Translations under genes and position numbers: made by a program | Part shown: positions 33,920 through 46,288 of the stretch, piece after piece | How the letters are laid out: each line of letters starts with the position of its first letter | Position numbering within the stretch: position 1 is the first letter of the stretch | Notes under the pieces: generated by a model | Told to the model about the DNA's origin: nothing | The model's database searches: none | What the model saw: the letters and a program-made list of their open reading frames with translations, nothing else | Origin: Collybiopsis luxurians FD-317 M1 | Lineage: Eukaryota > Basidiomycota > Agaricomycetes > Agaricales > Omphalotaceae | NCBI GenBank assembly: GCA_000827265.1 | Contig: KN834757.1 | Coordinates: forward strand, 472,537 to 536,536 | Direction of reading: 5' to 3' | DNA length: 64,000 nucleotides

Positions 33920-34940
33920 CTCTAATGGCGCTTAGCACATACACAGAATACGAAAAGTCCAAGTGCGATCCAAAAGGTTTACTTACAGTTACCGACGGAG
34001 GAAGCCTCGCGGCTTTGACGGACCTTTGATGTAAGGGCCTGCCGCATAATGAATAAGCTTACTTCCTTCTGCGAAGTAGCAATTGCGGCAAGCAATAGAA
34101 TTTGCAAACTGGGAAGATCTTTCAATCAATGGAGTACATATCCTATTAGTAATTGTGTAGGCAATGCATCTCGATAAGACGAATTGTCGGATTGAGCAGC
34201 TAATACTCTCACATTGTATCATTCAGAGACTATTCTACCCTGGTGTGCAATTGTACAGCTCGAAAATCGTGATGTACTTGAAACCTAGACCTATGTTCAT
34301 TACACATCACGATGTAATAGCATAGACGTAAGCGCAAGTGGGTGTGTATGACATTGCCCACTGTCAATTCCTTTCGTTTCCGAGCTATGTTCAAGTTAGA
34401 AAGGCCTTCAGTATGAGAAAGACATACTAACCACTGGCTCGGACTCGGACTCGGACTCGGGCTGCGATAACAAGCGATTTCAATGATGATCCTCTAGCTT
34501 TGACTTCAGCTTCAATCAAGCGGCGGCGCAAAGTTAGTTCGCCAGTCCACTAACCATCCAATGACCGATTGTCCTATCTTGAACCTGACCATATGCGTTG
34601 CTCTTTCGCCGGAGAAACGCCATTTTATCGGCTGTTTTCTGAGTTGGTCCGTAAGTCGAACCACCCCTTGCCCCCTTCCATTGAACCATCTGTTCCGATT
34701 GTCCCAGTGACAATTCGAACTTGACCATATGCGTTCCACTTTTCCCGGGAAACGCCACATTGTTTACTGGCTGTTTTCTGATTGCACCTCGAAAAACTTG
34801 TCGTTCGCATAGCTGTACTCAACTCCTGTGTCAAGGGAGTAAGTTGCCAAGCCTCGATCCAGTTATGCCGGAGCGTACATACTTGTCCGTCATTGTCGTC
34901 GAGGGTTAAAGCTGACGTCACGCGTACTGCTTGTAAGATT
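33920..34940. repeat. Upstream duplicated block of terpene synthase 2
   Basis: Partner of 29350-30560: the GAGGAAGCCTCGC segment, the CGGACTCGGACTCGGACTCGG microsatellite (about 34440), two copies of the GACCATATGCGTT...AAACGCCA unit (about 34585 and 34725), and the closing TGACGTCACGCGTA. The two units inside this block are themselves tandem copies. Confidence 0.7.
34913..34926. promoter_or_regulatory. CRE-like TGACGTCA + CGCGTA
   Basis: Same 14-mer as at 30531-30544, about 1.2-1.4 kb upstream of each terpene synthase ATG. Function inferred only from palindrome and conservation. Confidence 0.4.
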
Positions 34941-37790
34941 ATCAATAGTCACACACGACGGTGGGGGAGCCGACTAGCGGCAGGACCAAACCGTTCTACA
35001 GCCTGTAGAACCGACGATAACAACCTCAGGGATTTTATACAACGGCCTTGCCAATGCTGTTTTCTTGTGCAAATACTTCAATTAGATTATGGTCTGCTAA
35101 TGAGATCAAGGGTAGTTCAAGAATAAGTATCTATCCTGATGTAACCAATTTGGTTGTTGTCTTGCCGCAAATTATATCTACTTACTCTCGAGTACAGCGT
35201 ATGTCATTTTTATCTTCTCGAATACAATGCGTGGACCAACTTATATCCTGATTAGCTGCAGATTTTAAGCAATGGTAGAATGGAAAAATACTGCTTGTAT
35301 GCAGGTATTCGTGTCTGCACGGAATGCTACAGTACATGTATGCACCATATATCAGGTTCTATGCAGTCCTACATGGCTCTACAGACTGATACAAACCGAG
35401 CTGAGCTACTCTACCAACTCTACGCGGCGCTACTGACTGGCCTGTCGCTCCAATGTGGTCTACAGAGCGCTACGGAGAGAGAGATGTATATTGGCTACGG
35501 TCGTTACGGAGAATGCGGATTTCTACGAAGAGGTTTTGGTGCTGCTAATGTACGTTAGACCAAATGAGATAGTGTACACGCCTGAATATGGATAAGTTTT
35601 TGAAGATATCGTCGTTATGAGCAGCCGAACTTAATCATAAAACAGACCATATGCACTGGAGTAGGGATGTACAGATATCCTGATACGGTTAAACCAGCGT
35701 GGCAGATGATATGGTGCAGGCACAGCTGCCGTGGTAAACGCTGATTGGTGAGTAGAATTAAGAAGGTGCATCCCAACGTCGCTTGTAGCACAAAGGGCTG
35801 AATCGGGGGGATACTTTGGTTGTCAAAGCCCCGTTTATCCCGTAACGATCCTAGTATTATCGACTCTAAAGCGAGGATATTGGGTTCAGTGGCAGCTGAC
35901 ATTTATTTCCTGCAAATCATTTGCTGTTATCGGGCATTCTTTTCTTAGTTAGCATCTTTTAAGTATGTCGACAGAGCGTCTCTACATCTCATTCGGAGGA
36001 TCAGAACTGAAGGTTGACAGAAGCTTCTTCCGACTTATACGACTAGCTGCACTTGCCTGAGGACACACCTCCAATGCAGTAACGAGAGATGTCGGTGACA
36101 GTGAACACTGTAGCCCATGAGGCAGTCCAGAGACCGAGAACAGGAAACGGGGCAGAGGTCGAATACATGCATACATCTGTCCAACATCCCGCAGAATACA
36201 AATTCGAGAACTAACCTAGGATGAACGTTGATATGCTTCTTACTATACTAGAGTTCTGCCACCGTTACTAATAGTAACCGGTCCACCAGTGAGCTCTTGC
36301 TGGTAAACACCCCTACTAAAACCAGTAGTTCGCCTATTCGTAGTTACCGTTCCGTATTGCGTTAGTAATTTCGATCCCTACTCCTCAACATTTATGCCAT
36401 CCATTATGATCGGAGTTCAGCTTCTCTAGGGAGGCTACCGGAGTTTTTGGTCTTGGGAAGATCACAGAGACGAACGCAAAGACCGACAATGTCCTAGAGC
36501 TTACTAAGTGGCTATTCGAATCAGCCCTTACATAAAGGAGCCTAAGCAAAACTTGACCGCTTCTTCTGCAGTTTCTGCTAACATGATAAGCACTCGAGCG
36601 TAAGTTTGATCGAAATTCTTGATACGAGTAAAAATATGATTACAGACGGACCTCAATTTGTCACCTACGATGCTAAAGTTAAAAGAATTATCTTGTTAAC
36701 TCCGTTGCCAAGGACTTGAAAGAAGTTAGCCTTCAGGAATTGCAGCTACTCCGAGTCACAGTAACCATGATAAAAAGGTGCGTTTCATCTTACGAGTACA
36801 CCTGGGTCTACCGTAACTGAGCTAGAAATGGCATTCTAAGAGGCCTTAGAGAGCAGCGAAAAGAATCAAAAAGAAGAGGCAAGATTCCAGGAATAAACCT
36901 TACCTTGATACCGAAACCAGCGGGCTCGGAACCCATGTCACCGAATGGCTTATCGATGGATACATACTAAAAAAAAGGTAGTATAGTCAAACGTTCGTAC
37001 TTCAAGTTATGTATGTATTCTTGATGGATTCCGTTCCAACTTGCAACTTCAAAAATAGGGCTGGTGAGCGCCGAGCGCTGAATCATGATATTCAATATTA
37101 GCACTCGCAAAATTCCAAGACCTTGAACGTTCTGCCAGAAAGCAGCCGAGTGAAGCCTAGAAGTCTACATGTGGGATCCTGAACACGCCAAACTCCAGTG
37201 CAGCGCTTGACGCGTCACAGTCTAAGACACGACCCAGTCACGTCTCACCTGATCTGTCACAAAATTCAGCCCCCAACCGTGACGGCCCACAACGTTAACT
37301 TTGACTTGACTTTGACCATTCCCTCGTCGTTCCTCCGAGTCCGAAGTCAATCCTCACACAACGTTCCCACTCGGATTCAATCAAACCAAAAGGCGAAAGA
37401 CAAATAGCGAGCACTGACTAAGTACTACAACCAAACGAACTCACTCAAGAAGAGTCGGGTATACGCAGAGTATATTGGTATGTATGAACTATGTACGCAC
37501 TACTAGTACTAGGCCAATACTAAAAAACTAGTTAGGTAGGTGGCAGTTATACAACAGTGCTTCACTGACCAATTGAATCAGCCTAAGGTAAGTAGTAAGT
37601 AGGTAAAAAGTAGAAAAAAAGTGTTATTTACAAAAAAAAATTATTTCAGTATGTATGTATCTGCTGTAAGAATAGCTCAACAGAAAAAAAAAAGGAAAAA
37701 GAACACAATTCGAATGACGACAAGATCGAGAAAATTTGAAAGAGGACTATGTACAGTTTGAAGTAGTTACGCGAAACGGACTCGAACCCG
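34941..37790. other. Long intergenic region, no gene supported
   Basis: Almost 3 kb with only short frames. Candidate frames at 35280-35558 (plus) and 35615-35902 and 35982-36176 (minus) have no recognisable domain and no convincing exon chain. Possibly old repeat or transposon debris; nothing can be named. Confidence 0.4.
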
Positions 37791-38044
37791 GACTTGAGCT
37801 ATACACAGCTCGTCATATAGTCATATAGTATACAAAATTTTTGGATTTGGGAATGAAATGCAATGCAATGCGATGAAACGAAACACACGAGTGATAAAGC
37901 TTGAACGATGACAATGCAATGCACAGGGCGGATAGACGGAGGGGAAGAGCGAGAAAATGAAAATATGGAAGGCGGAACGTAGGAGGAACGTGAAGCGTGA
38001 AAAGCGAAACACTGGAAGAACAAGGTCGATGTATAACGGCGTGA

Positions 38045-38770
38045 ATGAAGGGGAAAGGAGGTAGAAAAAGTAACCCGAAAGCGTCGAACGAAAGCGTTGA
38101 ACAAAAACACACAAACAAAAAATCAGTACAACATTGTCGTATGTACACCCCGAGAAGCAAAGAATACAAAAAAAAAAAAAGTTACACACTCCAAAAACTA
38201 AAGCGACGGAAAAAAAAAAGACGAGACCTAGAAGAGAAGAGGGAGAGAATAAAGTCGGAGGGAGGATATAGATCGGAAGGAAAAATCTCAAGGCTGAGCG
38301 CTGAACCTTGAACCGAATAATGAAAAAATAATGAAAAATAATGAATAATGAATAGGTTAGAAAAAGAAGAGCGATACAATAAATCGAGATGGCAATCGTG
38401 AATACGAATCTTGAATACAAAAGGCAGGGTCGGGTCGGCGATAAGACGAAGGTGAATAAGGGTTTTGGGAGTTAGGGAGGCGAACGAGGTTGCGAGCGCC
38501 GAGAATGGGAAGAGGTTCGGAAGGTTCGGAACCGGAGGAGCGAGAAGAGAAGGGTCGTAATGCATGGGAGTAAGAAAATGAGGACACGAGGCAAGGGAAT
38601 CGGAACCGCGGAAGGGAACCGGTTGGCGAAAAGGGAGAAGAAAGCGGAAGCGGAAATGTTGGTTAAAAGAGGACACCGAAAGAAGAGGAAGAGGGGGAGG
38701 AGGAAATTCGGGGAGGGGGGAGGTGTAGAGGAAAAGACAAGTTGGAATATTAAAGAAAGACGCTTTCCGT
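38045..38770. other. Purine-rich asymmetric tract
   Basis: About 700 bp in which the plus strand is dominated by A and G (GAAGAGGAAGAGGGGGAGGA type runs). It lies 3' of the minus-strand gene ending at 39108, so the transcribed strand would be pyrimidine-rich. The open frames of about 200 codons on the minus strand here are a side effect of composition. Confidence 0.6.
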
Positions 38771-39107
38771 AAGTACGCGATTAAAACACCTGGAGTCGGA
38801 AAAAAAAACATTAAAGGAAAGTAAGCGGAAGCCGTCGATGATTTGCGAATTATAACGGAAAGCCTTAAAGGTCAAATGCAAATTACGTAGGATATGAAGG
38901 AAAGAAAGTACTGGCAAATGGCCACCAAGATGGAACTTGGAGAGATGATTTTGTTTCAGAACCCGACGAGCCTTTTGCGCAGGTTGACAACATATCAAGA
39001 AATATTGGCTCAAGTAGAAGCAGCAGAACGCGGGATCTAGAAAGAGAGCGAGAAAAAAAAACACAGAGTCAGTCGGTCGGTCCTCGATCCAACAGATAAA
39101 AAAAGCC

Positions 39108-41136
39108 CTACCAGTACCACACTTTTTCTCTCGAACTGCTAAAACTCCCCAAACTACTCCTCGCACTCCAATAATCCTCCGCACTCGTCAACGACTCTGC
39201 GTCGCTTTCTGCAAACGGGTCGAGAGACATGGACGGCGAGCCAAAGACGACAACCGACTCTGGTACCCGCTGCCTCGGTCGATCCCGCCGATGATGCGTT
39301 CCTGGAGTCAATAAGCTTTGAGAACGAGAGATGAGAGACGGCCTCTCCGTTTGCGCGAGAGCAAACTGTCCTGCAGTGGGCGTCGTTGGACTTTGAACTG
39401 GAGTCTCAGACATGTCCTCGTCCGCCACCGCGGAATCCGATGCGACGAGAGCTTGAGCCTGAGCCTGAGCCTGTCCATGTCCTATAGTCGGCGTCGCTAC
39501 AGTAACCATCACTGAAGGAAGGGGAAGTCCCTTCTCTCCGAGGACCGGCATCCCCGCGGGTTCACTTTTTATCATCTTTCGGCGTTTGAGCACGTTCAAT
39601 AATGCGTCGGAAGAGTCTGAAGTGGAAGATAGCAGACTCAAAGGGGGAGAAGGCGCTCGGAAGGTAGGAGTTGCAGCTGGTGCAGAGAAGCTTGGAGGGT
39701 CGGAAGAAAGGTAACTGATGACATCACTGGTAGGAGTCGGAGGAGAAGGAGCTGGTCGAGAAGGAACCAAGTTCAAGCTCAACGTCAAAGGGAACGGAGA
39801 TCCTCTCCTCTTGTGACCCATTGGCTTCAGATCCTTCCGTCTCTGGGCAAGCTGCGAGATGACTGCAGGCTGTTGGATGAAAGGGAGCACAGGAGAATCC
39901 TGTACCGAATTAGCAAAGCTAGAAAGAATTTGTAAAAGCACCAACCTCCGCTCTGGGAATCCTTGCCCTTCTAGGAATAATCTCACGACTTCGCCATAAC
40001 CCTGTACTCCCATTCTCGATACTACTCTCTTCATCACTAGTGTACGGCAATCCCAACGTCCAATCCCTAGGCTCTTCTTCCTGAATTGAGCCCGGAGGCG
40101 TAATCGGAGGCGAAGGCAATCCACTAGAGTCATCAGAGCTCGACGGATCGGTCGGAATCGGTGGAAGGGGATATGTAGGCGGTTTTCGCCTGGGTGGTAG
40201 TGGCAACGGTCCAGTAGGCTCTTTACGTTTGGGCGGGAGTGGCAACGGAATCACCGGTGGCGGTTTACGCTTTGGACGTCCCGCCGTCGTTCGTTTACGC
40301 CGTGGACTCGATGAGGGCTTTGAGTGAGATGCTGTATGAGCGGAAGAATACGCATGCGAATGTACCGAGTTGCCCGCGCTTGCGACAACCTGAACTTCAC
40401 CTTTAGCGAACGGATCAAAATCTGGTATCTCGGGCGATTCATCAAACTCTGATTGCGAAGAAAGTGAAGTGGTGGGTTGTGAGGATGGGCAGCTGCCGGT
40501 CGTACAAGATGATAGAGAAGAGTGTTTTGATTGGGTCGATGTAGATACGCTGGTCAGGTCGCCGTGCGAAAGGGCTGAAAAAGAGACGAGGGACGTTGAA
40601 GATGAGCGTCTATGCACTTTGGGTGATCGGGGCGGGGTAGGTAATGGCGCGACGGAATGACCGGAATCGCTTTCTTCACTTTTGGTCGGAGGAAAAATGC
40701 TGGAACCACAGTCTGAACCTTTTCTTGAAAAGATAGACACGCGATTATCTCGCTCATGGCGGACGGCAAGAGGAAGATACGGTACAAAAGGTGCGGCGTT
40801 TGGACCTTGATCGAGCAGTGATACAGTTGGAATAGGCTTTAGAACGGGAGAAGGGGAGGAAGGTAAAGAATTGGCTATCAATGGATCATTGACGGTCAGC
40901 GTTGGTAGTGGAGGTGGATGAGATGGATTTCTACTGTTTGCAGAGGACAGTAAAGACTTGATTTTTCGCAAGACGCGAGGACTGGTTGCCGAGAATTTGG
41001 AAGTGGGTGGTAGAGATGAAGTAGGTTTCGCGGACAAGGATGAAGAATAGACCAATTTCGAGTCCAAATTTGAGTCGATTTCGAGAGCCGTTGACACAAG
41101 CTGTGTGAACTCTGTGAGTGAAAAAGGGTTGGCCAT
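39108..41136 (-). CDS. Large Ser/Pro-rich protein, function unknown
   Basis: Exons 41136-39946 and 39899-39108; 660 residues. The 46-nt intron has a clear branch site (TGCTAAT) and joins RIPRAE to DSPVLPF in phase 0. Only the first 30 residues (MANPFSLTEFTQLVSTALEI) look folded. The rest is low-complexity: Ser/Thr/Pro-rich with poly-proline repeats (IPLPLPPKRK, PLPLPPRRKPPTYPLPPIP) that look like SH3-binding sites, basic patches (SPRRKRTTAGRPKRKPPP) and a (QA)4 run. It suggests a cytoskeletal or signalling scaffold, but this is inference. An in-frame ATG 31 codons upstream (41229) precedes a His-rich stretch and is less likely. No family recognised. Confidence 0.7.
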
Positions 41137-44100
41137 TGGGGACACCAACTTTTCTGTGCGACAGAAAGTGGCTTGGTGGTGGTGGTGGTGGAGAGAAGGA
41201 AAGAAGGGGTGGTCGGGGCCGCCAGTCAACTCAAAGGCAGGTTTATTAAATCTGAATTTATGTAATCATTACTCTTCTCGAGAAGGGACGGCTTCAATTC
41301 TATCTATCCAATTATGGAAACTGTTTACCCTTTTTAGGTAACCCTCTTTCTCGCAACTCTTCCTTCCGACTTGAAATTTTCAGAGTTCCTCTTCGGACCT
41401 TGTTCTGCTCTCCTCCCCACCTAAATTCTTCACTCTTTCTCCACTGAAACAGAGAAAAAAAAAGGATTCTCCTCACAACAACCGCTACGCATTCTCCCGG
41501 CTTTTATTCTGTCAACCATTGACGCGCCGTCCATCAAATTTCGAAATTCCCCATCGATTAGCCTTCCAAAACTGGCCCAGCTTGGCTCATTCAACTCGAA
41601 GGGCCGAACACGTTGAAAATCAAAGCTATTCACCTTCCAACTCCAAAGCTGTATACTCTATATTGTCAGAAAAAACGAGAACAGCCGAAGAGAACATGCG
41701 TAGACAAACACGTTCCAAATGTATACTCCGAGTCTCCCACAAAATAATTCGGATCACAGGCATGGTCGTGTTCGTACACAAATTCTCAAAGACAGCCGAC
41801 ATGCAAAATTAAATATAGCTCCAACCCTGAACGATTCGATTCTCAATGTCCGCTTTCAATCATTCATGTAAACTCAACTCTAATCACAACATTACCTCGG
41901 ATTTTACCGCTTATATACAAGCGAAAATCGGATAAGTACCATCAAACTCAGTAAACAGCCAAGATCGTTCATATCCTCCTGGCAAGTCCTTTGAAATTCC
42001 TCGACACACACGAAAAACGAGCACTCAAAATTCCATAACTCCACCGAAAAAAAAACCAACAGGTACGTCAAGTCAAATTCCAACGCCTCCCAATTTCAAC
42101 CAACACCAGTCACGCCGCCACCACTGATATGTACAGAAAGGCACTACATACCCGTTCAGCCTCCGCCCCCAGCTTTGTTCGAATTCAAGCCCTGGTACTA
42201 ACCAAACGGAATTGCAAATCGTATACGTTGGTTCCTGGGGCCAGAACTCCAAATCTAATATATACTGTATGTTACGCATATAATTATCATACACGCACTG
42301 CCATTTTTCGAAGGGTGCATATGCACCACCTTCACGTTAGCATCGCCGTATATCGTCGTATTCCGTATTTCTATGTCAAGATCACGATGATACGTAGTTG
42401 GTTATGATAATCCTACTTACTGGAAGGATATATGCGGACTGACTAACATCGAGTTACGACGACACGTCGGGCATGTCGGGCGTATTTTTAGTTACAGTGT
42501 CTATGAACTAACTCTTACTTCGCAGCGTCGTAAGGCGGCACCATCCGAAATACTTACTGCGCATACATACGTAGTGAACGTCAAGTCTTTGAACCTTTTG
42601 CAGTCGAGACGCCGTATAACGTCTATCCAGTAAAAGTATCACCCCCAAGCCTGTTTCAAGCTTAACCTTGAAGCATAAAGTTAACCAGACATACCGTCTA
42701 CACATCTGAAGTATACTTAGAAGGACCGTCAAAGCCGTCAAGATTTCGCTTCCATTCCCTCACCTACGAGTTCTAATCCATGTTCTTATAACCCATACCT
42801 TCACCAACTCATCCCACTCATCCCCACATGGTCATCCTAAACCCCGAGCAAAAACCGACGACACGACAATGAGATCGTCGCTCCTTCCGAATTCGTCCCA
42901 CTCTAAAGACCCCCGGTCAAGAGTCGAGTCTGCTCCAAACTTCGTTGGGCTTCGTTGGAAAAAGAAGCAGAGAAAAAAAGACACGATCCCCACTGCTTAC
43001 TAGTAGAAGCGAGTCGATCCCGTCCAGTAAAGAAAAAAGTTCTTGTCTTCTCGATCCCCCCTTCCTTCCTTCCACAAGCTAGACGTGGCCCTCCGACCAG
43101 CTCCGGTTGCGGTTGCGGCTCAAAGATGAACATCGACCAACAAATTGACGCTACTTCCAGTCTTCCAAAAGAACGCCCATACCCACTGGCAGAACGTCCT
43201 TATCCATACCATACCATACCACACCCTACCTGGACTTGGACCTGGACCTGACAATTTCAATTTCCTACTTCTCGCGATATAGTCACAGTACAGTAACGAA
43301 GTAACAGCAACAGTAACAGTCGGAAGAAGGAAATCTTCGAGCCTTATTATGATCGTTATCAAGCCTGGAGCCTGAATGCCTGAATCCACGATTATGCCTG
43401 CCAGTGCCAACTTCTGCCTCCGCACCTCCCATACCGTACCGTGACCGTCATGCCACCGTAGGGCCGTATCTACTATCTATTATGTATCATTCGTGCCACC
43501 GTGCCACTGTGCCACCAAAGCACCGCACCGTGGCTTGAAGTTTCAAAATTCAAGGCTTCTTTTTTTTCTTAATTTGCATCTGCGTTTGTGTTTGCCTTCA
43601 CTCTGTCGATAATCTTTGACTTTGACTTTTGACAGTACAGTGCTTGCGAAGTCGAACCCTCATTGGCTTAAGCTTTGCCTTCTTCGCTTCTTCCATCAAT
43701 ACTCATACTTTCTTTTTCCCTTCCACCGGTCGGGCCAAGGGTTCCTTCGAGAAGCTCCCCTTCCGGGCCACGATCCCCTTTCGTTCCTTCAGTTCTTTTT
43801 TGGTTTTGCTTTGACCATGGTCATGGCCATACGACAACGATGGGCATCAGAATAATCCACTGGCTGGTGCTCCAACTCCACGCGCCAGTCGCCAGATACT
43901 GACCAACCAGCTATGTACGCGTATATTGTACTTGGTACGTAGAATTTCAATTTACCTTGATTCCGAGTCAAATCCACGAATCTTTGATTAGTATCGACTC
44001 GGGAATAGTGAAACACTAAGCGTCAGACCCTTCCCAACTCGTCGATTTTAAACCGGCCTGAACTTATCCGAAAATGGTAAGTGAGAGAAGCTGTTTTAAA

Positions 44101-45596
44101 AAAAACGTTTACGCGATGAACGATACACGATACACGACACGCCTGATTCTCAGTGTACACTGTATCGAGATTCGAGAGCCGAATCAGGTGGATCTAAAAA
44201 AAATCTCACCTTTCTCTACTCAAGTCTTTTGAACAAATGTTTTGTCTAAGTAGCTACCGTAGAACGTGAACGAATGCAAGTAAGGGAGGGAAGGTCCGAG
44301 GCGGTCACGATAGTGAAGAAGGATAGGTTTAAATGAAAACCCATGGGCTCTAACCTTGACAGTGTCACGCTCCTCAGTACAAGCAACGATGCATGCCGAT
44401 GCGCTTCGCTCCTCTGTCAGTCAAGGAAGATGAATTTCATTTTTTTTTTGTCTTGTTTGTAGGATTGGCGGGTGATAGAAGCGAGACGGTCCACGGAAGC
44501 ATGGTCGCATGACGCAGATACTAATGAGGGAGAAGTACGTAATACATCTTCCCCGATGTTCTGCTACAGCGAGGGCAACAATCGCAGGGCTGTCATAACA
44601 ACTGCGCCCTTCCTATCTCATCTTTAGTTCTCACCAACCTCCCATCTTCTCCTTCTATGCTATAGAGGTCCCCAGAAGCGATGGCGTCTAGGTCAGCACC
44701 GGGATAGCGTCTGGAAGCCGGCGTGCGGATCAGGTCCTGCACCATGCCGTGTACAAGGCTGTAACAAATCTTCCTTCAACCATCGGGGCTGTAGCAACAT
44801 ACCTTAATTACAACCAGGGCGCCTTCTCGACAGCGTCACCACATATAGCCACATTCTAGCTGAGTCTACGGGACATTCGAGCTCGTTTTTACGGACTTGA
44901 CTGATACAAAGACTCACCGAAGGAGAATGCATTATGCCTACATGTTTCACATTACGATATACAATAGGATATTAAATTATACTGGGGAGGTCCAATTCCT
45001 GAATGACAAGTTGGCCATACGACTATACATCACAATACTACAATTGTACAATGTACACACTCCTATTACCGGGTGGCAAGATACATCCTTGACATGCATG
45101 AGATGAGATACTAGCCAAGGACTAGCTCACACCACTCAGCATGATGTATTCTTTCCTGCCTCGGATATGCATGATGAAGAATAGGGGTTCATACTATTAT
45201 GTACCAATTTTCTTCTAATCCCAAGCTTGGTAGTAAGTATGGTGATATCCTAACACTGTACAGCCTATATCCTTCAATGCGTACAACAGCTGTAAAATTA
45301 TACAGCATATATGCAGTCGTCGTAAACATTTAAAGTAAGGTTCATATGCTGTATATCACTATACTACTGTAGCAAGCGGACGATTCCGTTTAACCGCTGA
45401 GAATCAAAAGTCAGCTGTATTTGACATTCTGTTTCCTGTAGGACTGCTGTAGCGTGTACTAGCGTAAGACTCTGGATACAAGTCAGTAATGTTATTATGG
45501 ACAGACGAAATTCAAAGTGAGCTGTTGCATTGCTGTAGCTTTCAGTACTGCTGCGGCGTTCGTGCTTACACAGTTCGTGTCGTCTCAGGACTTGCG
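41137..45596. other. 4.5 kb region without a supported gene
   Basis: Upstream of the Ser/Pro-rich gene. It contains CT-rich and short tandem motifs (TACCATACCATACC near 43205, GTGCCACCGTGCCACTGTGCC near 43495) and a repeat near 44470-44660 shared with 48620-48830. No frame shows a domain or exon chain; part may be a long 5' leader. Confidence 0.4.
44470..44660. repeat. Dispersed repeat, copy 1
   Basis: Matches 48620-48830: GAAGCGAGACGGTCCACGGAAGC against GAAGCGAGATGGACCATGGAAG, followed by collinear GATCTTC/TTCTGCTAC, GCAACAATCGCAG and CCCATCTTCTCCTTCTAT blocks. Not coding in any frame in either copy. Confidence 0.6.
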
Positions 45597-45604
45597 TATA
45601 AATA
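45597..45604 (+). promoter_or_regulatory. TATA box of the small secreted peptide gene
   Basis: TATAAATA lies 81 bp before ATG 45678. Confidence 0.5.
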
Positions 45605-45677
45605 CTCCTCCGAGTCTTCCTCACCCCCATCATTGCTCTTAATCATTTACTCATCATTCCTATACCAACTGTGAAAC

Positions 45678-45890
45678 ATGCAGATCTTTAGCATTTTCAA
45701 GGCTGGAGCCATTATAATCAGCCTCTCAATATTAGCCACCTACTCCCTAGCTGCTCCAATTCCAGTTGATGTACGTCTTTCTGTTTGCCCAAGTATTCTT
45801 TGGTTGAATGTATTCTCAATGTATTCTCATTCTGCATTTTAGTCTAGTATACTTGGTGGGGAAACCGACTGGAAACGTGAAGGGGCCTGA
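45678..45890 (+). CDS. Small secreted peptide with DWKR (Kex2-like) site
   Basis: Exons 45678-45770 and 45843-45890; 46 residues. A strong signal peptide (IIISLSILATYSLAAP) precedes a short mature part ending GGETDWKREGA. A KR dibasic step followed by Glu is the classic Kex2/Ste13-type processing context. Two more DWKR-like blocks follow after the stop in the 3' region (about 45913 and 45958) in shifted frames, with acidic spacers (VEAEEP, AEAEEL), so the gene looks like a shortened Kex2-processed repeat precursor. TATA box and intron signals (GTACGT...TTTTAG) are good. The family cannot be named from sequence alone. Confidence 0.5.
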
Positions 45891-46035
45891 TGCCACCGTC
45901 GAGGCGGAGGAACCTATTGGAAACGTGTGGGAGGTGAAGGTGGAGAGGAGGAACCCGACTGGAAACGTGGAGGTGTATGCTGAGGCAGAGGAACTGGTTC
46001 GAGATGAGCACCTGAAGGCGAAATTGACATCTTAA
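45891..46035 (+). pseudogene. Frameshifted DWKR repeat relics
   Basis: Immediately after the stop codon, the DNA motif CTATTGGAAACGTG and then CCCGACTGGAAACGTGG repeat the first block CCGACTGGAAACGTGAAGG. The spacers encode Glu/Ala-rich segments in a different frame from the WKR motifs. Small indels and a TGA separate them from the signal-peptide frame. Confidence 0.5.
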
Positions 46036-46288
46036 TTTATTATTTCTATAGTCACGTAGACTGGGAGATTGGCATTTACGATCTACGATTTAGTCACAAC
46101 ATTTGGGGTGCTTACTCAGGCGCTTTGGCCCGAATCCGAGAATTGTCGAAGTCTGCTGGAGTCTCGTCGGGTAATACAGAAAAAGTACGAGTAATCAATA
46201 GACGGTTGAAACACAGAAGAACCTTCCAATAGGCAGCCTTCTCTGCCTTTTCCACCTTCTCTGCCTCAATTGCAACACTTTTAGTCAT

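Noticed and set aside
35280..36176. Frames of 64-95 codons on both strands as possible gene exons
   Set aside because: No consistent splice chain, no domain, no similarity to other genes in the window.
37775..37815. GGACTCGAACCCGGAC resembling a tRNA T-arm
   Set aside because: No D-arm, anticodon arm or acceptor stem around it.
37813..38811. Minus-strand frames of 118-209 codons
   Set aside because: They lie in a purine-rich tract whose composition suppresses stops; amino-acid content (Phe/Ser/Leu/Pro runs) reflects base composition, not a protein family.
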